In this document: positions 10,171 through 19,512 of the stretch, piece by piece | How the letters are laid out: every line of letters begins with the position of its first letter | Numbering within the stretch: the stretch's first letter is position 1 | Source of the DNA: Alphaproteobacteria bacterium | Lineage (GTDB): Bacteria > Pseudomonadota > Alphaproteobacteria > Paracaedibacterales > CAIOTO01 | Direction of reading: 5' to 3' | Assembly: GCA_947488275.1 (NCBI GenBank) | Contig: CANKZX010000004.1 | Span: 1-57,166 of the forward strand | DNA length: 57,166 bases | Position numbers and translations under genes: made by a program | The notes under the pieces: generated by a model | What the model saw: the letters and a program-made list of their open reading frames with translations, nothing else | What the model was told of the DNA's origin: nothing | The model's database searches: none

Positions 10171-12882
10171 TTATTTTTTTGCATCTTTATTCTGATTTTT
10201 ATCATCTTGATTTGCTTTTAGCAATTGATTTGCTAATTGTTCAAGACGCATCGCTGTTTGCATCGATAACTCAGCTGGCGATAAATTTGTACCACGTTGA
10301 GCCGCTTGTGCAGCTGCTTGTTCACTTAATAATTTTGTTACTTTAGCGGTTAATTCTTCAGCAACACCTTTTGATTGATAAGACAACTGTGCTTTCATAT
10401 CATTAATCATTTGCATTGCATTTGCTTGCTGCTGTGCATTTGATAATGAAGAGGTGTTATTTACAGATGAAAGCACAACACAGCTCGGTAAATTACACAA
10501 CTTACCAGCAACACATGGCATACCTGCGGAACTGACACACTGTTGCCCAGATGAACAGGGTGTTCCTCCATTTGAACAATTTAACGCAACACACATTGCC
10601 GAAGCATCAAGTGCACAAGCATCTCCTGGATTACATTTTTCATCATTTTTATTGGCACATATTTTACCAACAGCGCATGCTTTTGTTTCATCATTAATAC
10701 ATGTTTTTGCAACACATATCGCTGTTCCTAATGTCGCACACGACTGCCCAGCAACACAGCGTAACCCCGTCTTTGAATCTGAACACATTTTATCCGCACC
10801 ACATGCTTTAGAGACATCATTCATACAACTTGACGGTTGACACATCGCATTATTTGCGCATTTTGCATCACCGACAGCACAGAAACCACCTGTTACTAAG
10901 TTTGTACAGATAAGGCTCATCGGCGTTTTCCCATCACTGCTCATCAAAGAGTTTGAGCATATAGGTCCGCCATTTGCACACGTCTGTGTTTTGCAATAAG
11001 CATTGTCGCATAAAGGCCCCGCGCATGCTTTATCTGTTACAGGATCCGTACATTGCTCACCTGATTTACATACAATTGGTGAACCTCCAGGTACGTCAGA
11101 CCCACCATTCGCACAGGTTGCCTTTTTACACATTGCTTTTCGTGCGCATGTTAAATCATTTGGCGCACACACTTTACCCGTGGTTGGATCCGCACAAATA
11201 AATCCTTCTGTACAGCTGTCACCACCATTTGCACATGTCCGTGGCGCACAAGAACCATCGGATTGCTGCACAGGATTAGCCGCATCACATGGCGCACCAC
11301 CATTAATCCAACTCGCAGGCTTACAAACAGCTGTTGAATTAATCGCACACGGTTGACCAGCCTTACATAAAACACCTGTTGTTGGGTCTGAACAAACCTG
11401 ACCAGATGCGCATGCTTTTGCGGGATCATTCATACAAGATGATTGCTTACACGATGCCGTCACGATAAGTGTACCAGCAGCATTCATTGTTGGAATAGCA
11501 CACGCTTTACTAACTGAACAATTTGTTCCATCTGAATCGGAGCAAACCTGACCAGCAGGACATATTATGCCACCATTAACACATGATGCTGGTGCACAAA
11601 TTGCCATTTTACTATTAATAGATGACGTTGCGCATGCTTGTGTTGAAGCGCATGTTCCGCCTGACATTGGATCGATACATACCTGCCCTGCAGCACAAGC
11701 AGATCCACCATTGGCACATGATTTTGCAATACATGCACTTGAATTGGCGCCTATAAATACCTTACACATCTGTGTGGAGCCACATGCTGTGCCACAATTT
11801 TGTGTTTGACAAACAGCTGTATTCGCACAACTTGGGTCATTTGCCGCACAAGAAAATCCAGTGATAGGATTTGTACACACTTGACCCGAAGGACAGGTTA
11901 ACCCACCATTTGCACATGTCTTCCATTTACACGCCGTATTAAGCTTTATACCACTTGCCGCTGCATTTGATTGGCAAACGGTCGTACTTGGACACGCCGC
12001 CCCCCCCGATTCAGCACATGATTTTGCCACACAACTAAAGACACCATTAATATCACCTTGACATTTTTGACCTGACGGACAATCAGCCCCGCCATTGGCA
12101 CATGTCACAGGCTGACAGGTTGGGTTATAACACGATTGCCCAACGGCACATGTACCGCCTGTTGCCTGATTAATACACACACTTCCAGCCGCACATACCG
12201 TACCACCTGCAATATTACAAGGCAACGTACTTTGGCAAACACCATTCACACATTTTTGCGAATTCAAACACGTAACACCACCGTTTGTGCATGTTGATGC
12301 CTGACAAGAGGCATTCGCACATGGAAAACCTGGTGGACATAACACACCATCACTACTACGGCATGTTGTTCCCGAAGGGCACGCATTCGACCCAATTTCA
12401 TTACACGGTTTATCCGTACATTGACCGTTAGAGCTACACTTTTGTGACGCCGCACAAGTAACACCACCATTCAAACAATTATTTGGCATACACACAGGTG
12501 ATGCCGCACACGATTGCCCAACATTGCACTTTGTATTAAACACACGATCAACACACGTTTGACCTGTTGGGCAAATTGAACTATCTTCATAACAATTTTT
12601 AGCAACACACGTGCCAACACCCGTTAACGTAGAATATTTACATGTCTCATTAGCAGCGCATGTTTTTCCACCATTGCTGCAATTATTAGAACTAATTTGA
12701 CAATAAAAATTAACGACTGGCTTTCCAACCGCCAGATTTGATGCGGCGCTTGATCCATCAACAGGGCTTGTGCATATATATCCTGATGAACACTGTGAAT
12801 CATTAACACACGTACTTGACCATACCTGCGAAAGATTCAACAATAAACCAACCACAACTAAAAAACACATTTTTATCATCAT
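10171..12882 (-). CDS. Secreted cysteine-rich repeat protein with C-terminal coiled coil, 903 residues
   Basis: Paralogue of the giant neighbour. A signal peptide (MMIKMCFLVVVGLLLNLSQVWSS) is followed by roughly 18-20 modules such as CANGGxxCxxGQxCxDPxTG. The last modules follow the same order as those of the giant protein, including a distinctive longer module with GGSPIVC and DPVTDKAC. The C-terminal 100 residues are Gln/Ala-rich and helical, ending in MRLEQLANQLLKAN, which aligns with the giant's tail. One header has Trp for Cys (ASWINGGAPC), so one disulfide may be missing. AAGGAAC stands five bases before the ATG. The upstream paralogue ends 47 bases away, suggesting one operon. Confidence 0.87.
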   Translation of the reverse strand: MMIKMCFLVVVGLLLNLSQVWSSTCVNDSQCSSGYICTSPVDGSSAASNLAVGKPVVNFYCQISSNNCSNGGKTCAANETCKYSTLTGVGTCVAKNCYEDSSICPTGQTCVDRVFNTKCNVGQSCAASPVCMPNNCLNGGVTCAASQKCSSNGQCTDKPCNEIGSNACPSGTTCRSSDGVLCPPGFPCANASCQASTCTNGGVTCLNSQKCVNGVCQSTLPCNIAGGTVCAAGSVCINQATGGTCAVGQSCYNPTCQPVTCANGGADCPSGQKCQGDINGVFSCVAKSCAESGGAACPSTTVCQSNAAASGIKLNTACKWKTCANGGLTCPSGQVCTNPITGFSCAANDPSCANTAVCQTQNCGTACGSTQMCKVFIGANSSACIAKSCANGGSACAAGQVCIDPMSGGTCASTQACATSSINSKMAICAPASCVNGGIICPAGQVCSDSDGTNCSVSKACAIPTMNAAGTLIVTASCKQSSCMNDPAKACASGQVCSDPTTGVLCKAGQPCAINSTAVCKPASWINGGAPCDAANPVQQSDGSCAPRTCANGGDSCTEGFICADPTTGKVCAPNDLTCARKAMCKKATCANGGSDVPGGSPIVCKSGEQCTDPVTDKACAGPLCDNAYCKTQTCANGGPICSNSLMSSDGKTPMSLICTNLVTGGFCAVGDAKCANNAMCQPSSCMNDVSKACGADKMCSDSKTGLRCVAGQSCATLGTAICVAKTCINDETKACAVGKICANKNDEKCNPGDACALDASAMCVALNCSNGGTPCSSGQQCVSSAGMPCVAGKLCNLPSCVVLSSVNNTSSLSNAQQQANAMQMINDMKAQLSYQSKGVAEELTAKVTKLLSEQAAAQAAQRGTNLSPAELSMQTAMRLEQLANQLLKANQDDKNQNKDAKK

Positions 12883-12929
12883 TTTGTTCCTTAATTTAAT
12901 AACGCCGCCCTGACAAACGCATCATATCT

Positions 12930-14669
12930 TTACGCACACACATTATTCGTTGCCGCACTACATGTTTGACCCACAGAGCATGTCGTTGGACATATAGATT
13001 TTGCCACACATAAACCACTTAAATCGGCATTCGTCTGACATTTTGATTTTGAATCACATGGATCTCCCCCCGCATCTGCACATGTCTTTGCCGCTGGCAC
13101 GCAATTCGCCGCACCACCAATTAGCCTGCAAACCGTACCAGAGGCGCATGAAGGTCCATTCGGATCTGCGCATGTCAAAGGCACACAGCTACCTGATCCA
13201 TTCAAATTTATTTGACATTTATTTCCTGGCAAACAGGCAGGTCCACCATTCAAACAATGTGGCGCCTGACATAAACCAAAAACACATGAACCTGAAAGAC
13301 ACGGTAAATTTGTACTGGGGCTTGTACATACCTGACCAGACGGACAAGATGTACTTCCATTACCCACACAAATTGTTTGACAAACACCCGCGCTACATAC
13401 CTGATTTGCCCCACATTTTGGTCCATCAACATCCATACATGTTTTTAGAAAACACGTTGATCGATTGACGCATTTACGATTTGAATCGGCGCAAACACCA
13501 TCACCCGTATTACACCAAACAATATTACATTTGTGATAATTACCATCCGCTCCATTTGCTAATTTATAAGGGATCGCGTTACTGCATACTTCATCATCAG
13601 CGCATTTTCCGCCTGTCGCACAATCAACAACTTGACAATAAGCACCTTGACAAGACTTGCCCGATACACATTTATTCCCACTTGTATCAACACAGACCTT
13701 ACCCGCATCACACGTTGAACCACCGTTCGAACAATTTGGCGCTACGCACATACCTGAACCACTATCACACACAGGTGTTGCTCCACTACATAAGGTTCCA
13801 CCATTACGGCAATCTGATGCGCGGCACACAGCCTTTGATGCACATGAAGCATCATTAACGGCGCAAATATAATTCTTGTCAGGGTCAACACAAATCTGAC
13901 TACCTGAACAAGGCGCTCCGCCAACTTCAGCACATGTCTTTGCCACACATGCACCAACACCATTTGTCACAGCGCATCGCTTATCCGCTGAACAGGCGCT
14001 TCCCACAGGATCATTCGCACAATTTGGCGCCTGACATGTTGGTGTAATACATGTCATATCACCAGGATTGCACTTAACACCGCTGCTAAAATTCGTGCAT
14101 ATACTTGCATTTGAAGGACATGAAACTCCTACATCAACGCATGTTCGCGCAATACATGTTCCTGCGCTAGCACCACTTGGTATGCTGCATTTTTGCATCG
14201 CTGTGCACTGCGAATCGTTTGTACATGAAAATGTTGTTGTGGCTAACTCAGCATCCGTTTTTGTGACACATGTTCCTTTATTACATTTTTGAGTCGTTAA
14301 ACATTCTGTATCACCTGTACATGTCTTCGTACCACACGTGTATATTTCATTTCCTGTTGTTGCATTTTTACTAAAAACACACGAAGGTTTATCAGGCGCT
14401 AAGCATTTATCCGTGCTTGTTACTAACCCACAATGTGACGTCTTACAAGCATAAGCACCAGCTGAATCCATTTGACAAAATTGCCCTGTCAAACACGCAC
14501 TTGCCCCATCTTCATTACATTGCTTGGTAACACATGCTCCAACACCATTTGTGATCACGCATTTTTGCGTTGAAAGTGCACATGGCGTCGTTGCCGAGCA
14601 TACAGCCGCTTTGGCAGCATCAATGCAACTAAACAAAGAAATGATAAGCAGCAAGTAGAGTTTTACCAT
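12930..14669 (-). CDS. Secreted cysteine-rich repeat protein, about 579 residues
   Basis: First gene of the upstream cysteine-rich transcription unit. The start is ATG at 14669, or GTG one codon earlier; AAGGA lies at a usable distance from both. A signal peptide (VKLYLLLIISLFSCIDAAKA) precedes modules that are more varied than in the other members: CxxxxPCALSTQKC, CANDPVGSACSADKRC, CRNGGTLCSGATPVC, CADPNGPSCASGTVC. There is no C-terminal coiled coil; the protein stops after a short Cys-rich end (CPTTCSVGQTC). It has more KTCADAGG-type modules, like the 429-residue member, so the four genes form two pairs: two with a coiled-coil tail and two without. Function unknown. Confidence 0.85.
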   Translation of the reverse strand: MVKLYLLLIISLFSCIDAAKAAVCSATTPCALSTQKCVITNGVGACVTKQCNEDGASACLTGQFCQMDSAGAYACKTSHCGLVTSTDKCLAPDKPSCVFSKNATTGNEIYTCGTKTCTGDTECLTTQKCNKGTCVTKTDAELATTTFSCTNDSQCTAMQKCSIPSGASAGTCIARTCVDVGVSCPSNASICTNFSSGVKCNPGDMTCITPTCQAPNCANDPVGSACSADKRCAVTNGVGACVAKTCAEVGGAPCSGSQICVDPDKNYICAVNDASCASKAVCRASDCRNGGTLCSGATPVCDSGSGMCVAPNCSNGGSTCDAGKVCVDTSGNKCVSGKSCQGAYCQVVDCATGGKCADDEVCSNAIPYKLANGADGNYHKCNIVWCNTGDGVCADSNRKCVNRSTCFLKTCMDVDGPKCGANQVCSAGVCQTICVGNGSTSCPSGQVCTSPSTNLPCLSGSCVFGLCQAPHCLNGGPACLPGNKCQINLNGSGSCVPLTCADPNGPSCASGTVCRLIGGAANCVPAAKTCADAGGDPCDSKSKCQTNADLSGLCVAKSICPTTCSVGQTCSAATNNVCA

Positions 14670-14857
14670 CACAATGATTCCTTAATATATCAACAAAAAA
14701 TCTCTGATCATTGAGCGCATTCAAAAGAAACGACATACATGATCGAGAAATATAAAATATTTCACCTAAAAATAGGGTTACATAGGAAAGTTAATATTTG
14801 ATTAAATATGAGATAGAAATGGGTATAATCAACAAAAGAAAATCTCTATTTATTTTT

Positions 14858-16282
14858 TTAAATCTTATTTTTATGATAAGGATCACTACTGAAAATCAAT
14901 ATGCCCTCTTTATCAACCCAAACGGGGATATAAATGGTATGAACACTTATTTTTTCTTTCACAGGAAGCGCCTGCGTCGTTTCTTCATCAATCATATCAT
15001 GCATTAAATTCATCGTCATATGCGCATCATTTAAAACCCAAAGTGCAAGCGCTATAGGATCTTCCACACGAATACAACCTGACGAAAGAGCACGCTCCCC
15101 CTTTTCAAATAATGATACTTGCGGTGTTCCATGCATAAAAATAGCACGATCATTTGCTAAAATGAATTTCAAATTACCCAATGCATTGTTAGGTCCTGGC
15201 TGTTGACGCACGGTATATGGAAAATGATCACGTGAAACTTCATCCCAATTCACAACTGTCGGATCCAGTAATTCACCATGCTGATCATATACACGGTACC
15301 CTGAACGTTCAAGATATTCGGGATCATGCAAAACCTTTCTAAGCTTATCTTTCATAAAAATACTAACAGGTACACCCCATGATGGATTCAATACAATACT
15401 TAAAATAGGTGACGAAAGATTCGGTGTTGGCCGACTCAAAAGCCCGACAATAACCGATTGCGCATGCTCTATACGATTTTGATTAACCGCAAACAAATCA
15501 TAAGTTGGCACATTAACAAGGATAAAACGCCCTTTCCATTCAGCTGAAAGTTGATCAAGCTGGGCAATCGATTCATGAATAAGGCGCACACGATTGGTTG
15601 GCGTCATATTCAGCAAACGACACGTGCGTAATCCCAAAATTCCATCCCTGTCAAGCGAATGACGTTCTTGAAACGCCCTCACCCCTTTTTCGACAGTTTC
15701 ATCAAACAATTCAAGATCAGACGCTGGATGATCTTTTGGCATAAATCCTAAATAAGTCAGTTGCTTTCGCATAACAGTCACAATAGGATCTCGCTCTCCC
15801 TTTTTTAATACCGAATTCAAACACGTAAATTGTGGCCAATGTTTTATATCATTTGCCATTTTTTGGTAAAGAGCCACCCCCTTTACAAGGGTTAAACGAA
15901 TATCAGTAAGCGTGAATGTTTTCTGTGCCTCTTCCGTTCCTATTTCACCCCCTACCACTCTTTCTACTGGCGTTTCTGTTTGCGCAACCTCTTTGGGCAT
16001 GGTCACGTCAACTGCATTGGTAGGCATCGACGCCTCGACAGACGTTATTCCAACAACATCAGAGACAATCTCAGATACAGAAAGACCTGTTGGTGGCTTT
16101 GCAGCAATGGGTATCTCTTGCGACGCTGTTACAGCTGGCAAAGATAGCCCAGCACCAGCCACACAAAAAGACTGCCAACATAAAAAGAGTATAATAAAAT
16201 AGGGCATTAAAAAATCATGAATCCTTATTAATTGACGTTGAGAAGAAGTTGTTTCACGAGATAACCCTACCATAAAATCCAT
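14858..16282 (-). CDS. L,D-transpeptidase with peptidoglycan-binding domain (YcbB type)
   Basis: A periplasmic enzyme that forms 3-3 cross-links in peptidoglycan or attaches proteins to it. A hydrophobic N-terminal segment (MPYFIILFLCWQSFCVAGAG) acts as export signal; the true start could be this internal Met near residue 26. A PG_binding_1-like region covers about residues 165-230 (LDRDGILGLRT). The YkuD domain follows, with the catalytic motif HGTPQVSLFEKGERALSSGC and IRVEDP, nucleophile Cys near residue 403. The long domain with FILVNVPTYDLFAV resembles YcbB/LdtD. It runs in the same direction as the cysteine-rich genes and lies about 190 bases upstream of them. Confidence 0.9.
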   Translation of the reverse strand: MDFMVGLSRETTSSQRQLIRIHDFLMPYFIILFLCWQSFCVAGAGLSLPAVTASQEIPIAAKPPTGLSVSEIVSDVVGITSVEASMPTNAVDVTMPKEVAQTETPVERVVGGEIGTEEAQKTFTLTDIRLTLVKGVALYQKMANDIKHWPQFTCLNSVLKKGERDPIVTVMRKQLTYLGFMPKDHPASDLELFDETVEKGVRAFQERHSLDRDGILGLRTCRLLNMTPTNRVRLIHESIAQLDQLSAEWKGRFILVNVPTYDLFAVNQNRIEHAQSVIVGLLSRPTPNLSSPILSIVLNPSWGVPVSIFMKDKLRKVLHDPEYLERSGYRVYDQHGELLDPTVVNWDEVSRDHFPYTVRQQPGPNNALGNLKFILANDRAIFMHGTPQVSLFEKGERALSSGCIRVEDPIALALWVLNDAHMTMNLMHDMIDEETTQALPVKEKISVHTIYIPVWVDKEGILIFSSDPYHKNKI

Positions 16283-16350
16283 TAAAAATGTGTTAGCTTA
16301 TGCGGTGTATTTTTATCGATAATTTCGCGAAAATCATATAAAAAAGGCAT

Positions 16351-16395
16351 ATACTCATCCCCAACCATTTTACGAATTTTATCCTTTGAATTTTA
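16351..16395 (+). repeat. Single-ended relative of the 21453-21610 MITE-like element
   Basis: The stretch with ACCATTTTACGAATTTTAT and CCTTTGAATTTTA closely matches the right end of the element at 21453-21610 read in reverse. The opposite end is not visible nearby, so this looks like a decayed or partial copy. The 205-base gap that holds it otherwise contains only AT-rich sequence and the promoter of the following gene. Confidence 0.5.
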
Positions 16396-16453
16396 GAAAA
16401 ATAATCTGAAATAGATATATGACGACTTTTCAAAACCAAATTATAGAATAGTT

Positions 16454-16481
16454 TTGACTTTTAAATAATATACTATATAAT
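16454..16481 (+). promoter_or_regulatory. Sigma-70-like promoter placed for a leaderless mRNA
   Basis: TTGACT at 16454-16459 and TATAAT at 16476-16481 are separated by 16 bases. The expected transcription start falls at or next to the ATG at 16488, and no ribosome binding site is visible. This is the clearest -35/-10 pair in front of a protein gene that I saw. Confidence 0.55.
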
Positions 16482-16487
16482 AGTCAC

Positions 16488-17609
16488 ATGATCCGAATTC
16501 AAAAAAATAGCATATTAAAGGACCTTGAGAAGAAAATTGTACTTCTTGTTGGTCCTCGACAAGCAGGAAAGACTTTTCTGGCAAAGGATATTGCGCGTTC
16601 ATTTTCCAATAGCGTTTATCTCAATTACGATCAAATAATAGATAAAAAAATCATTAAAGAACAAGCGTGGCTTAACAAAACAGATCTCCTTATTCTTGAT
16701 GAACTTCATAAAATGCCAAACTGGAAAAATTATCTTAAAGGCGTATTTGATACAAAACCAGAAAAAATGCGTATTTTAGTAACTGGAAGTGCGCGTCTGG
16801 ATATATACGATCATATGGGAGACTCATTAGCAGGTCGCTATTTTCGCCATAGGTTATTACCACTGTCTCTTTCTGAGTTAAAGCAAGCACATGAGCCTGC
16901 AGACATGGAAAGATTGATAAACAGAGGAGGTTTCCCCGAACCTTATTTTACAGAAGAACTCCTTGATTCAAAAAGATGGCGCGTTCAATATATAAATAGT
17001 TTATTGAGTACAGATATCTTTGAAATTGAAACAATCCATAATTTAAAAGGCATGCAACTTGTTTTTAATTTGCTGCGTAACAAAGTAGGATCGCCTATTT
17101 CCTATCAATCATTAGCTGAAGATGTTGGCGTGTCCCCTATGACTATCAAAAAATATATTCAGATTTTAGAGTCAATCTTTGTCATTTTTATCGTAACACC
17201 CTTTTCAAAAAATATTGCCCGCAGTCTTTTGAAAGAACCCAAAATTTATTTCTTCGATACAGCACTCGTTCAAGGAGATAGTGGCGCAATTTTAGAGAAT
17301 CTTGTGGCTATCAGTTTATTAAAAGCCATTTTTGCACGCGTGGATAATTTTGCAGAAGAATGTGCATTACATTATCTACGCACAAAAGATGGAAAAGAAG
17401 TTGATTTTGTTATCATAAAAGATCATGAAATTGAAACGATGATTGAAGTAAAAACATCCGACCAACAGATTAGCAAGACACTTTGTTTGTTTAGTGAAAA
17501 ATACGAAAAACAATCTGTTCAGCTTGTTCAAAATATTAAAAATGAATATAAAAAAGATACCATTGAAGTCAGAAGCGTCGAAGCTTATCTTTCTGAGTTA
17601 CTTTTATAA
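16488..17609 (+). CDS. AAA ATPase with C-terminal DUF4143 domain
   Basis: A 373-residue P-loop ATPase. The Walker A motif GPRQAGKT is at residues 22-29, Walker B LLILDELHK is near residue 65, and a sensor-like VTGSARLD follows. The C-terminal DUF4143 half carries the nuclease-like fragment DGKEVDFVI...IEVK, which recalls PD-(D/E)XK residues. Such genes are frequent, mobile and poorly understood; some are proposed to act in DNA-linked stress or conflict. It stands alone, next to a repeat copy, and may have been acquired horizontally. Confidence 0.85.
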   Translation: MIRIQKNSILKDLEKKIVLLVGPRQAGKTFLAKDIARSFSNSVYLNYDQIIDKKIIKEQAWLNKTDLLILDELHKMPNWKNYLKGVFDTKPEKMRILVTGSARLDIYDHMGDSLAGRYFRHRLLPLSLSELKQAHEPADMERLINRGGFPEPYFTEELLDSKRWRVQYINSLLSTDIFEIETIHNLKGMQLVFNLLRNKVGSPISYQSLAEDVGVSPMTIKKYIQILESIFVIFIVTPFSKNIARSLLKEPKIYFFDTALVQGDSGAILENLVAISLLKAIFARVDNFAEECALHYLRTKDGKEVDFVIIKDHEIETMIEVKTSDQQISKTLCLFSEKYEKQSVQLVQNIKNEYKKDTIEVRSVEAYLSELLL

Positions 17610-17711
17610 GAAAGATACTCAATCTTGGCTATGCCCAATTTTATCTCTCGACAAAACACACCTCATAAAGATAAAATTTTATTATAACTTTATTTTTATG
17701 GAGTCATCCCC

Positions 17712-18095
17712 ATGAATTCACGTTTTCTATGTCTTGTTTTATTCATAAAAATTGCCACTATTCATGCAAGTAACGCCCCAGCTGAATATGAAAAAACACC
17801 CCCATCACTGCAATTCCGTTTATTAAGCACCATATGTTTATCAAACACTATATGTGGAGCACCTCACAACAATGACCACGAAGACACAAATATTATACCT
17901 ACCTTTTCACAAACCCACCAAATATCACTTACATCGAACATCCAAAACCATTTAAGCACCCTTTATCACACACCATGCATGCAAAATTATATTATACCAT
18001 TCACCAAAAAAATGTTCATGAAAGTATTTGGCTTATATATAGGCTATAATATGGCCTACTGGATTGATCACCATCTTTTTGAACAGCGAAATTAA
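17712..18095 (+). CDS. Small secreted protein, unknown function
   Basis: 127 residues with a signal peptide (NSRFLCLVLFIKIATIHASNA). GGAG sits about eight bases before the ATG. The mature part is rich in Asn, His, Thr and Ile, has three cysteines (CLS, ICG and PCM contexts) and ends in an aromatic hydrophobic stretch (FMKVFGLYIGYNMAYWI) that could be a membrane-associated helix. I do not recognise a family. Confidence 0.6.
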   Translation: MNSRFLCLVLFIKIATIHASNAPAEYEKTPPSLQFRLLSTICLSNTICGAPHNNDHEDTNIIPTFSQTHQISLTSNIQNHLSTLYHTPCMQNYIIPFTKKMFMKVFGLYIGYNMAYWIDHHLFEQRN

Positions 18096-18219
18096 TTTAC
18101 TATTTGAAAAATTCAAATAAGCTAAATGACCATAAATTCACCAACGCTATTATTTTTCTTTTCACAACGCTAAAAATCCCTATAATCAAACTCAATATGA
18201 TTAATGGCGTAAACGATGT

Positions 18220-19503
18220 ATGAAATTAAGTATCCTCAAGGAAAATTACCCTTATGAAAAACGGGTAGCCTTAACCCCCGATGTTACTAAGAAAGTCATT
18301 GAACTTGGTTTTACCATTTCCGTTGAAACCAATGCGGGACATAGTGCCGGTTATTCAGATGATGCTTTTGAAAAAGCTGGGGCGCACATTGAAAAAGACC
18401 GAAAAAAACTTTTATCAACGGCTGATTACATCGCAACCGTTTCCCCCCTTGATACCTCCGATCTACCTGACATAAAAAAAGGTGCTACCCTTTTAGGAAC
18501 CTTAAAACCATTTAAGCACAAAGAACTTTTCAACCATTACATCAACCAAAAGTTAACAACATTTGCCCTTGAAATGATCCCACGTATCACACGTGCCCAA
18601 ACAATGGACATTCTATCATCACAAAGCAATCTTGCTGGATACAAAGCCGTTATAGAGGCTTCCAATGCCTTTGGTCGCGCCTTTCCCCTTATGATGACTG
18701 CCGCTGGCACAATTAAGGCTGCAAAAGTACTTATCCTTGGTGCAGGCGTTGCAGGGCTCCAAGCCATTGCAACAGCAAAACGCCTTGGTGCAATTGTATC
18801 AGCCTTTGATGTACGAAGCGCTGCAAAGGAACAAGTCATGAGCCTTGGCGCCACGTTTGTTGAAGTTGCCGCCGATGAAATTGGTGATGGCGCTGGCGGT
18901 TACGCAAAAGAGATGAGTGACGCGTACAAAGCTGCCCAAATGGCAAAGCTTACTGATGTTATTAAAACACATGATATTGTGATTACAACCGCTCTTATTC
19001 CAGGGAAACCTGCCCCTATTTTAATCACAAGTGATATGGTCAAATCCATGAAAGAAGGATCTGTCATTGTGGATCTAGCCTCTGAAAATGGTGGCAATTG
19101 CGCCCTTAGTGAACATGGGAAGAATATAACAAAACACGGTGTTCATATCCATGCACCTGGTAATATTTTGGCACACATTGCAGCTGATGCCAGCCAGCTT
19201 TATGCACGCAATGTCTTGGCCTTTCTAAAAGGAGTTTCAACAGTTACCAATGGAGATTTCGCCCTTAACTGGGATGATGAAATTGCCCTTGCAGCAGCGT
19301 TAACAAAAGATGGTATTGTTATTAACCCTTTATTCCAAATGGATTCATCCGAAACAACGGCATTCAAAGAATCTATACACAAAGAAAAAGCAAGTACCGA
19401 GAAATCTGCCGCTGAAAAATCAGCCAAGGAAAAACCAATTAAAGAAAAAGCGGTTACAAAAAAACCAACGACAGCTAAAAAATCAACACCACAACCCGTG
19501 TAG
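18220..19503 (+). CDS. pntAA: NAD(P) transhydrogenase alpha subunit, part 1 (PntAA)
   Basis: This is the cytoplasmic NAD(H)-binding domain I of the proton-translocating transhydrogenase, which passes hydride between NADH and NADP using the proton gradient. The alanine-dehydrogenase/PNT fold is clear (LKENYPYEKRVALTPDVTKK; AKVLILGAGVAGLQAIATAK Rossmann motif; SAFDVRSAAKEQ). Residues after about 380 form a Lys/Ala/Thr-rich tail with KEKAS, EKSAAEKS and TKKPTTAKKS, longer than the usual 370-400-residue protein. The next gene starts ten bases after the stop, with TAGGAG spanning the stop codon, so the operon is tightly coupled. Confidence 0.96.
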   Translation: MKLSILKENYPYEKRVALTPDVTKKVIELGFTISVETNAGHSAGYSDDAFEKAGAHIEKDRKKLLSTADYIATVSPLDTSDLPDIKKGATLLGTLKPFKHKELFNHYINQKLTTFALEMIPRITRAQTMDILSSQSNLAGYKAVIEASNAFGRAFPLMMTAAGTIKAAKVLILGAGVAGLQAIATAKRLGAIVSAFDVRSAAKEQVMSLGATFVEVAADEIGDGAGGYAKEMSDAYKAAQMAKLTDVIKTHDIVITTALIPGKPAPILITSDMVKSMKEGSVIVDLASENGGNCALSEHGKNITKHGVHIHAPGNILAHIAADASQLYARNVLAFLKGVSTVTNGDFALNWDDEIALAAALTKDGIVINPLFQMDSSETTAFKESIHKEKASTEKSAAEKSAKEKPIKEKAVTKKPTTAKKSTPQPV

Positions 19504-19512
19504 GAGCATCCC

